Assembly (NCBI RefSeq): GCF_000455125.1
Contig: NZ_AUWR01000047.1
Coordinates: 1-64,000, forward strand
From: Mycobacterium sp. UM_WGJ
Lineage (GTDB): Bacteria > Actinomycetota > Actinomycetes > Mycobacteriales > Mycobacteriaceae
Reading direction: 5' to 3'
Length of the DNA: 64,000 nucleotides
In this document: piece after piece, positions 1-6,680 of the stretch
Numbering within the stretch: position 1 is the stretch's first letter
Layout of the letters: the number at the start of each line of letters is the position of its first letter
Made by a program: the position numbers and the translations under genes
Notes under the pieces: generated by a model
The model's database searches: none
The model's input: the letters and a program-made list of their open reading frames with translations, nothing else
Told to the model about the DNA's origin: nothing

Positions 1-48
1 CCCCCGACGAAAGCCGGGCGTCACCCCATACCGTCTAACGGCTGATCA

Positions 49-1014
49 TCACGCGCCGCGGTTCAGGATCCTGGCGGCGTCGTGGACCATCTGTGCCACG
101 ATGGCGCCCGCGGGCATGACGTCGTGGATGAGTCCGACGGCCTCACCGACCAAGAGGTGGGCGATGTCGAAGTCGGCTGCTGCGACTCCCGCCTCAAACT
201 CAGCGATGGCCTCGGGCAGGTTGGCCCGCAAGTGGCTCTCGTCGCCGTGCCAGGTCCGCAGGAACGCGTTGCGTAGCGCCCGCTCGTCGTAGTGGGCAGG
301 CCAATCGAGTTGTCGCACAAGGTCGTAGGCGCGAGTCCGGACGGTGTCCTCGCCGCTGGCCCGGATGGCTCGCTCGTGCGCTTCGGGTGGCACGAGTGCC
401 TCGCTGGCGACCCAGAACCGCGTGCCGACGACAACGCCGTCGGCGCCGAGCGCCAGTGCCGCGGCCACCCCGCGACCGTCGGCGATACCGCCCGCGGCCA
501 ACACGAATGTCTCCGGCGAGTAATCGGCTACCAGGTCGACTACGGCCGGGACGAACGTCATGGTCGAAGGACCCGACATGCCGTGGCCGCCGGCCTCGGT
601 GCCTTGGGCCACGATCACTTTCGCCCCCGCCCGCAGCGCCGTGTGGGCCTGCTCAAGGGTCTGCACCTGGCAGATCAGCGAAACGCCCGCGTCGCGGATG
701 TCACCGGCGAAGGCCGTGGGGTCACCGAAGGAAAGCATGATGGCCGCCGGGTCCCGGTCGAGTGCGACGGCGAGAGCCTCCGGTGCGCGAGCCAGGCTCC
801 AGGTGATGAATCCGCATCCGACGCGTGCGTCGCCGGCGGCATCGAATTCGCGCTGCACCCAGTCCGGGTCGCCGTAACCCCCGCCGAGCAGACCGAGCCC
901 ACCGGCACGGGTGACCGCCGCGGCCAGCCGGCCTCCGGATGCCTGCGCCATCGGCGCCAGCACGATCGGGTGGTCGATACCGAAGTGGTCGGTGAGGCGA
1001 TTGCGCAGCGACAT
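49..1014 (-). CDS. nitronate monooxygenase (2-nitropropane dioxygenase family)
   Basis: A 321-residue FMN-dependent TIM-barrel oxygenase that would oxidise alkyl nitronates to carbonyl compounds and nitrite in the cytosol. Visible family marks are the N-terminal PIVLAPMAQASGG stretch that lines the flavin, QGTEAGGHG around residue 137 (the catalytic-loop region), and the phosphate-binding AAGGIADGRG and GADGVVVGTRF segments near residues 173-200. The ATG at 1014 lies 18 nt after the stop of the upstream PrsW-like gene, so the two are probably co-transcribed. Class I enzymes and enoyl-reductase (FabK-like) relatives share this fold, so the substrate is uncertain. Confidence 0.85.
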   Translation of the reverse strand: MSLRNRLTDHFGIDHPIVLAPMAQASGGRLAAAVTRAGGLGLLGGGYGDPDWVQREFDAAGDARVGCGFITWSLARAPEALAVALDRDPAAIMLSFGDPTAFAGDIRDAGVSLICQVQTLEQAHTALRAGAKVIVAQGTEAGGHGMSGPSTMTFVPAVVDLVADYSPETFVLAAGGIADGRGVAAALALGADGVVVGTRFWVASEALVPPEAHERAIRASGEDTVRTRAYDLVRQLDWPAHYDERALRNAFLRTWHGDESHLRANLPEAIAEFEAGVAAADFDIAHLLVGEAVGLIHDVMPAGAIVAQMVHDAARILNRGA

Positions 1015-1032
1015 GGCGGTGGCTCCCGGAGA

Positions 1033-2169
1033 TCAGCGCCGTACCGGCAGCGGAGCGTGATACCCGGCCATGGTGTAGAGCACCGGCGCCGCCGCCCGGG
1101 CGGCCACCACGCCGTAGGCGTCCTCCTGCTGCACCGCGAACACCTCGGGGTCACCGAACCCGCGATCGATGCGGTCCCGGATGAATGCCAGCCGGACCAC
1201 TTGGACGGCGAACTTCTTCACGGCCCGGCCGGCGGCTCGGCCACCGATGCGCTTGGCCTCGCGGATCGCGTGCTTGCGAGTTCGGATCGATCCCAGCCAC
1301 GTCGCCTCGTTGGCGCTGATCAAGCCGCCGGCCACCATGCCGGGCAGTTTGGTCGCCACCAGATGCTGTTCGTGCCGACGGCTCAGCATGCCCAGCAGCA
1401 CCATCAGCAGGAACACCGGCACCAGCCAGAACAGGTAGGTCACCAGGAACAACTGCCCGCCACCCATCGCCAGTGAGGCGTTCCACGACGCGTGCATCGC
1501 CACCGCCCCCAGGTAGCCGAGCAGAATCACGAAGGTTTTGGACCAGAACCCGTGGCGGCGTAGCGCGAAGAACACCCCGATTCCGGTCATGGTGGTGAAC
1601 AGCGGGTGGGCGAACGGGCCGAAGATCAGCCGGGCGATGGCCACCGCGGCCATTTTGGCCGGTGATTCGGCCGGCGCGATGTAGACGATGTCCTCCATCC
1701 AGGCGAAACCCACCGCCACGACGCCCGAATAGACCATGCAGTCGGTCAGCGAGTTCAGCGCCAGCCGCCGGCGTCCGGTCAGCATCACCAACAGGAACAG
1801 GCCCTTGGCGGCCTCCTCGATGAACGGCGCCTGGATGGCCGCCATGTCGAAGGTCTTCGACACCAGCGGCCGCACCGTGGCGACCGAGGACCCGAAGGTC
1901 TCCAGGCCCACCGCCAGCACCACGGCGACCGATGCGCCCCACAAGAACGCCAGTTGCAGCAGCCGGCGCGGCTCGGGCTCCCAGCGATCCAGCCAGCGGT
2001 AGCACAACAGCACCACCAGCATCGACATGCTCGCCAGTACCAGCGCGGTCAGGGTCCCGCCCGGGTTGGCCGCGGTGAACAGCAGCAGCAGGAACACCGT
2101 GAGGATGGCGAGCAGGACGATCACAATGAGCGGCGCTCCGACTCTCCGCCGGTTCCGCGTCTGGGGCAT
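1033..2169 (-). CDS. PrsW-family intramembrane metalloprotease-like protein
   Basis: A polytopic membrane protein of 378 residues. I chose the ATG at 2169 (MPQTRNRRR) because everything upstream in frame is arginine-rich and not membrane-like, and a first hydrophobic helix (LIVIVLLAILTVFLLLL) follows directly. The three PrsW/CPBP-like motifs are present: EEAAKG, WMEDIVY and HASWN, which supply the putative metal ligands. Family members cleave anti-sigma factors (PrsW in Bacillus), but the function of actinobacterial members is mostly unknown. No anti-sigma gene is nearby. The gene reads away from rpsA, with about 164 bp between the two starts, and leads into the nitronate monooxygenase gene. 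Confidence 0.8.
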   Translation of the reverse strand: MPQTRNRRRVGAPLIVIVLLAILTVFLLLLFTAANPGGTLTALVLASMSMLVVLLCYRWLDRWEPEPRRLLQLAFLWGASVAVVLAVGLETFGSSVATVRPLVSKTFDMAAIQAPFIEEAAKGLFLLVMLTGRRRLALNSLTDCMVYSGVVAVGFAWMEDIVYIAPAESPAKMAAVAIARLIFGPFAHPLFTTMTGIGVFFALRRHGFWSKTFVILLGYLGAVAMHASWNASLAMGGGQLFLVTYLFWLVPVFLLMVLLGMLSRRHEQHLVATKLPGMVAGGLISANEATWLGSIRTRKHAIREAKRIGGRAAGRAVKKFAVQVVRLAFIRDRIDRGFGDPEVFAVQQEDAYGVVAARAAAPVLYTMAGYHAPLPVRR

Positions 2170-2333
2170 AGCGAGGGAGCGTAGCCACCGGTTTGTCCAG
2201 CGTGCAACGCGTCGAGTAGCCTCAACAGGTAGTCCTCGACTAGTCCTAGACCAGATCGTGGGCGACCGCATGCGCAGCATGCGTGACAAGACCCCGTCCC
2301 TACTACGTCAAAATGTCCGGAGCAACCCAACAC

Positions 2334-3773
2334 ATGCCAAGTCCCACCGTCACCTCGCCGCAAGTAGCCGTCAACGACATCGGCTCGGCCGAGGACTTTC
2401 TCGCCGCCATCGACAAAACGATCAAGTACTTCAACGATGGCGACATCGTCGAAGGGACCATCGTCAAGGTTGACCGGGACGAGGTCCTGCTCGACATCGG
2501 TTACAAGACCGAAGGGGTCATCCCCTCCCGCGAACTGTCCATCAAGCACGACGTCGACCCCCACGAGGTGGTGTCCGTCGGTGATGAGGTCGAGGCCCTG
2601 GTCCTGACCAAAGAGGACAAAGAGGGTCGTCTGATCCTGTCCAAGAAGCGCGCCCAGTACGAGCGCGCCTGGGGCACCATCGAAGAGCTCAAGGAGAAGG
2701 ACGAGGCCGTCAAGGGCACCGTCATCGAGGTCGTCAAGGGCGGCCTGATCCTCGACATCGGGCTGCGCGGCTTCCTGCCGGCCTCGCTGGTGGAGATGCG
2801 CCGGGTCCGCGACCTGCAGCCCTACATCGGCAAAGAGATCGAAGCCAAGATCATCGAGCTGGACAAGAACCGCAACAACGTGGTGCTGTCGCGTCGCGCC
2901 TGGCTGGAGCAGACCCAGTCCGAGGTGCGCAGCGAGTTCCTCAACCAGCTGCAGAAGGGCGCCGTCCGCAAGGGCGTGGTCTCCTCGATCGTCAACTTCG
3001 GCGCCTTCGTCGACCTGGGCGGCGTGGACGGCCTGGTGCACGTCTCCGAGCTGTCCTGGAAGCACATCGACCACCCGTCCGAGGTGGTTCAGGTGGGCGA
3101 CGAGGTCACCGTCGAGGTGCTGGACGTCGACATGGACCGCGAGCGGGTTTCGCTGTCGCTCAAGGCCACTCAGGAAGACCCGTGGCGGCACTTCGCCCGT
3201 ACCCACGCGATCGGTCAGATCGTCCCGGGCAAGGTCACCAAGCTGGTGCCGTTCGGTGCGTTCGTCCGCGTCGAGGAGGGCATCGAGGGCCTGGTGCACA
3301 TCTCCGAGCTGGCTGAGCACCACGTCGAGGTCCCGGACCAGGTGGTCGCGGTCGGCGACGACGCCATGGTCAAGGTCATCGACATCGACCTGGACCGCCG
3401 CCGGATCTCGCTGAGCCTCAAGCAGGCCAACGAGGACTACACCGAGGAGTTCGACCCCTCCAAGTACGGCATGGCCGACAGCTACGACGAGCAGGGCAAC
3501 TACATCTTCCCCGAGGGCTTCGACGCCGAGACCAACGAGTGGATCGAAGGTTTCGACAAGCAGCGCACCGAGTGGGAGGCCCGCTACGCCGAGGCCGAGC
3601 GCCGGCACAAGATGCACACCACGCAGATGGAGAAGTTCGCCGCTGCCGAGCAGGCCGAGCCGCGCTCGGGTGCCAACGGTTCGCACCGCGACGAGGCTCC
3701 GGCCGGCGGTTCGCTGGCCAGCGACGAGCAGCTCGCCGCACTGCGGGAGAAGCTCGCCGGTAACAGCGCATAA
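2334..3773 (+). CDS. rpsA: 30S ribosomal protein S1
   Basis: RNA-binding ribosomal protein that delivers structured or weakly led mRNAs to the 30S subunit. The ATG at 2334 (MPSPTVTSPQ) gives 479 residues and matches the mycobacterial N-terminus; an in-frame start at 2283 would add 17 residues foreign to the family. Four S1 OB-fold repeats are visible at roughly 36-105, 124-188, 210-277 and 295-364; the last two carry the classical FGAFV core. The acidic tail ends in DEQLAALREKLAG, typical of mycobacterial S1, whose C-terminus has been discussed as a pyrazinoic-acid target in M. tuberculosis. The sequence is nearly identical to the H37Rv protein over the repeats, so the assignment is very secure. 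Confidence 0.98.
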   Translation: MPSPTVTSPQVAVNDIGSAEDFLAAIDKTIKYFNDGDIVEGTIVKVDRDEVLLDIGYKTEGVIPSRELSIKHDVDPHEVVSVGDEVEALVLTKEDKEGRLILSKKRAQYERAWGTIEELKEKDEAVKGTVIEVVKGGLILDIGLRGFLPASLVEMRRVRDLQPYIGKEIEAKIIELDKNRNNVVLSRRAWLEQTQSEVRSEFLNQLQKGAVRKGVVSSIVNFGAFVDLGGVDGLVHVSELSWKHIDHPSEVVQVGDEVTVEVLDVDMDRERVSLSLKATQEDPWRHFARTHAIGQIVPGKVTKLVPFGAFVRVEEGIEGLVHISELAEHHVEVPDQVVAVGDDAMVKVIDIDLDRRRISLSLKQANEDYTEEFDPSKYGMADSYDEQGNYIFPEGFDAETNEWIEGFDKQRTEWEARYAEAERRHKMHTTQMEKFAAAEQAEPRSGANGSHRDEAPAGGSLASDEQLAALREKLAGNSA

Positions 3774-3803
3774 CCAGCGCCCAGTGGGGTTGAAGGGGCG
3801 CAG

Positions 3804-5030
3804 ATGCTGCGTATCGGTCTGACCGGCGGTATCGGCGCCGGTAAGTCGACGGTGTCGGCGACCTTCAGCCGCCATGGTGGCGTCATCGTTGACGGTGACG
3901 TCATCGCCCGTGAAGTTGTGGAGCCCGGTACCGAAGGCCTCGCCAAACTGGTCGAGGCCTTCGGGCCGGGCATCCTGCTTTCCGACGGAGCTTTGGATCG
4001 TCCGGCGCTGGCCGCGATCGCGTTCAGTGACGACGACAAGCGGGCCACCCTCAACGGCATCGTGCACCCGCTGGTGGCACACCGCCGCGCGGAGCTGATC
4101 GCCGAGGCCGGTGACGAGGCGGTGATCGTCGAGGACATCCCGCTGCTGGTCGAATCGCAGATGGCCCCGCTGTTCCCGCTGGTGATCGTGGTGCACGCGG
4201 ACGTAGAGACCCGAGTAGCCCGACTCCTCCAATACCGTGGCATGTCGGAGGAGGACGCGCGGGCTCGGATCGCCGCGCAGGCCACCGAGCCGCAGCGCCG
4301 CGACGTCGCCGACGTCTGGCTGGACAACTCGGGCGATCCGGACCAATTGGCCGAGCAGGCCCTGGAGCTGTGGCACCAGCGCATCAAGCCGTTCGCGCAC
4401 AACCTGATCACCCGCCAGACGGTGCCGTCGCCCACTGAGCTGATGAAAGCCGATCCGACCTGGCCGGATCAGGCGCAGCGCATCCTGGCCCGGTTGCGCA
4501 CCGCCTGCGGGCACCGGGCCGTCCGGGTGGATCACATCGGCTCCACCGCGGTGCGCTGGCCGGAGGCCTTCGAAGCCCGAGACGTCATCGACGTTCAGGT
4601 CACGGTCGCTTCGCTGGCGATGGCCGACGAACTCGCCGAGTCCCTGCTGCGGGCCGGTTACCCGCAGGTGGCGGCTATCACCGCCGACAACGGTAAACCC
4701 GATGCCCGCAGCACCGCCGCGGAGTTCGATCGCGCGGGAGATCCGGCGTTGTGGCGCAAGCGCATTCACGCCTCCGCGGACCCGGGCCGGGCCACCAACG
4801 TGCATATCCGGGTCGAGGGCTGGCCCAATCAGCAGTTCGCCCTGCTGTTTCCGGCCTGGCTTACCGCTAACCCCGCCGCGCAGGCCGAGTATCTGGCGGT
4901 CAAACGCGACGCCGAACGCGCGGGAATCGACGGTGGCATCGATGCCTACGCGCAGGTCAAGGAGCCCTGGTTCGACACCGCCTATCGGCAGGCCTGGGCC
5001 TGGGCCGATGCCACCGGGTGGAGGCCCTGA
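3804..5030 (+). CDS. coaE: dephospho-CoA kinase fused to a GrpB/UPF0157 domain
   Basis: Catalyses the last step of coenzyme A synthesis, ATP-dependent 3'-phosphorylation of dephospho-CoA. The N-terminal kinase domain (about residues 1-200) begins with the P-loop GLTGGIGAGKST. The C-terminal half (about 215-400) is a GrpB/UPF0157 nucleotidyltransferase-fold domain, recognisable from VDHIGSTAVRWPEAF. This fusion is the normal architecture of mycobacterial CoaE (about 407 residues); the GrpB part is reported to assist folding of the kinase. It starts 30 nt after the rpsA stop, so the two are likely co-transcribed. Confidence 0.96.
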   Translation: MLRIGLTGGIGAGKSTVSATFSRHGGVIVDGDVIAREVVEPGTEGLAKLVEAFGPGILLSDGALDRPALAAIAFSDDDKRATLNGIVHPLVAHRRAELIAEAGDEAVIVEDIPLLVESQMAPLFPLVIVVHADVETRVARLLQYRGMSEEDARARIAAQATEPQRRDVADVWLDNSGDPDQLAEQALELWHQRIKPFAHNLITRQTVPSPTELMKADPTWPDQAQRILARLRTACGHRAVRVDHIGSTAVRWPEAFEARDVIDVQVTVASLAMADELAESLLRAGYPQVAAITADNGKPDARSTAAEFDRAGDPALWRKRIHASADPGRATNVHIRVEGWPNQQFALLFPAWLTANPAAQAEYLAVKRDAERAGIDGGIDAYAQVKEPWFDTAYRQAWAWADATGWRP

Positions 5031-5047
5031 GCGGGCCTACAAACTGA

Positions 5048-5488
5048 TCAGGCCATGCTGCTGATCAGGGCGCCACACAGCATCGCGCCGGTGTGCGGGT
5101 CGTTGGTGTTGCCCCAGGTGTTGATGAAGCGCTCGCTTTTGACCGTGGTGACCTCGTCGACTTTGATCTCGCAGTGCACGGTCGCGGTGGTCGGGAAGCG
5201 CAACCGGATCACCATGCCGGCCTTGCTGGGGTCGGACATCACGGTGTTGGCCTCGAACGGAGTGCCGAACGCGTCGAGGTCCGCGCTGGCGGTCTCGTAG
5301 TCGTTGCGCATGAAGGTGACCACGTTGCCGCTGGACCAGGCGTCGACTTTCGCGATGTAGGTCACGTTGTGCAGCTCGGTGGTGTTGTCGTTGTCATCGG
5401 CGGCCGCGGGCGCCGGGAACAGCTGACCACACCCGAGCACGGCTGCGGTGGTGGCAGCGGCGACACCGATTCGCAGTTTGGCGTTCAT
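5048..5488 (-). CDS. small secreted or lipidated protein of unknown function
   Basis: I do not recognise a named family. The ATG at 5488 gives 146 residues with a signal peptide: basic start MNAKLR, a hydrophobic run, then either a weak lipobox (VLGC) or an AxA cleavage site (APAAA) before DDND. The mature part is beta-rich, with two cysteines (VHCEIKVDEV and AMLCGA) that could form a disulphide. The CEIKVDE stretch faintly resembles the conserved cysteine segment of MmpS proteins, and the neighbours are a TetR gene and mmpS-mmpL, so an accessory role in that export system is possible but only inferred. An in-frame start at 5551 would place the signal peptide internally and is rejected. Confidence 0.6.
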   Translation of the reverse strand: MNAKLRIGVAAATTAAVLGCGQLFPAPAAADDNDNTTELHNVTYIAKVDAWSSGNVVTFMRNDYETASADLDAFGTPFEANTVMSDPSKAGMVIRLRFPTTATVHCEIKVDEVTTVKSERFINTWGNTNDPHTGAMLCGALISSMA

Positions 5489-5576
5489 ATCAGCGGAGTT
5501 TAGCGCGGTCGCGGCATGGGCCCCACTTGTAGCGTGCGTCACAGTCGGCACAGCCGAGCGTGCGAAATCACGAAAA

Positions 5577-5609
5577 TTGCATGGCGCGCAAAGTTTGCAT
5601 TGTGTGCAA
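5577..5609. promoter_or_regulatory. tandem palindromic operator in front of the TetR gene
   Basis: Two 15-bp units of the form TTGCA-N5-(T/C)GCAA lie at 5577-5591 and 5595-5609, with centres 18 bp apart. They sit between the divergent secreted-protein gene and the TetR gene, ending 10 bp before the proposed TetR ATG. Spacing and symmetry suit two TetR dimers and autoregulation. No protein-DNA data are available here. Confidence 0.55.
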
Positions 5610-5619
5610 TGATTTCGGG

Positions 5620-6219
5620 ATGGGTGCGCCGCAGGTCAGCTCGCTGAGGGAACGCCGGCGGCGTGAAACCGAAGCCGCCATCCACCGCGCGGCGGTCGAG
5701 TTGGTCGCGGCGCAGGGCTACGACGCGGTGACGGTGCCGATGATCAGCGAGCGGGCCGGTGTCTGTGTGCGCACCTTCTTCAACTATTTCCCCAACAAGG
5801 AATCGTCCGTAGTGCTGCCGTTCCCGTCGTTCGACCCGGAGCTCAGTGCCGTGGTGCGAAGTGGGCCGGGTGCCAAGCGTCTGATGGCCGACGTGGCCGA
5901 CCTGGTGATCAACCACATCGAGGTCCATACCGCGAACTCGGTCGGCCTCACCACGCTGCTGCCGATGATCTGCGAGATCCCGGAGTTGCTCCGGCTTCAC
6001 ACCGCGGAATTGGCCGAGCTGGAAACGCAGCTGGTCGAGCTGATCGCTCAGCGACTGCGGTTGCCCGCCGACGATCGGCGCGTCGAAGTCATCGCCAGTG
6101 CGGTGATGGCCACGGCCAGCACCGCCATCCAGCGCTGGTCGCGCGACCCGGAGGCGGGTTCGTTGTCGGACGAGGTCCGGCGCTGCGTGAACCTGCTGGA
6201 ACCCCTGCAACACCTTTAG
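5620..6219 (+). CDS. TetR/AcrR-family transcriptional regulator
   Basis: A 199-residue one-component repressor. The N-terminal helix-turn-helix covers about residues 8-55 (RERRRRETEAAIHRAAVELV through VCVRTFFNYFPNKE). The C-terminal ligand domain is not recognisable by family. I chose the ATG at 5620 because the alternative at 5560 would make the protein read through the two palindromic operators. It is followed after 50 nt by mmpS-mmpL in the same direction, an arrangement typical of drug- or siderophore-export loci in mycobacteria, so it probably controls that pump and itself. The ligand is unknown. Confidence 0.8.
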   Translation: MGAPQVSSLRERRRRETEAAIHRAAVELVAAQGYDAVTVPMISERAGVCVRTFFNYFPNKESSVVLPFPSFDPELSAVVRSGPGAKRLMADVADLVINHIEVHTANSVGLTTLLPMICEIPELLRLHTAELAELETQLVELIAQRLRLPADDRRVEVIASAVMATASTAIQRWSRDPEAGSLSDEVRRCVNLLEPLQHL

Positions 6220-6269
6220 CCCCCTCGGTTTTACCGCGAAAGCGAAAGGGAAAGACCATTTTTGAGTTC

Positions 6270-6680
6270 GTGAAGCGCGCCTGGATCCCTATGGTCGTGG
6301 TCCTGGTGGCGGCGCTGGCCGGGTTTGCCGGGTTTCGCATCCATGCGGTGATGGCGCCCAAACCGGCGTCGACCGCCTTCATCGACGAGTCCCGACCCGT
6401 GATCCCCAAAGACGTCGTCTACGAAGTGTTCGGACCCGAGGGCACGGTCGGCCAGGTGAACTACCTCGACGAGAACTCGCAGCCGCAGCGGGCCGAATTC
6501 ACCACCCTGCCGTGGTCGTTCACCATCTCCACCAAGCTGACGTCCATCTTCGCCAACGTGGTCGCCCAGGGCGACAGCAGCTCGATCGGCTGCCGCATCA
6601 CCGTCAACGGCGAAGTGCGTGACGAGCAGACGGTCGACACCCACAACGCTCAGGTCTTTTGTCTGGTGAAGTCGGCATGA
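6270..6680 (+). CDS. MmpS-family membrane accessory protein
   Basis: A 136-residue protein with a short basic cytoplasmic start (MKRAWIP), one transmembrane helix at about residues 8-28, and a periplasmic beta domain containing the conserved SIGCRITVNGEVRDEQ cysteine segment of MmpS proteins. MmpS proteins pair with an MmpL transporter encoded just downstream. The GTG start at 6270 is preceded by a purine-rich stretch rather than a strong Shine-Dalgarno. The stop overlaps the ATG of mmpL (ATGA), indicating translational coupling. Which numbered MmpS it corresponds to cannot be decided from sequence reading alone. Confidence 0.88.
   Translation: MKRAWIPMVVVLVAALAGFAGFRIHAVMAPKPASTAFIDESRPVIPKDVVYEVFGPEGTVGQVNYLDENSQPQRAEFTTLPWSFTISTKLTSIFANVVAQGDSSSIGCRITVNGEVRDEQTVDTHNAQVFCLVKSA

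Noticed and set aside
2121-4805. 894-codon open frame on the minus strand
   Set aside because: It lies antisense to rpsA and coaE, has low-complexity Leu/Val/Asp/His composition and no family resemblance; a shadow of codon bias in high-GC genes.
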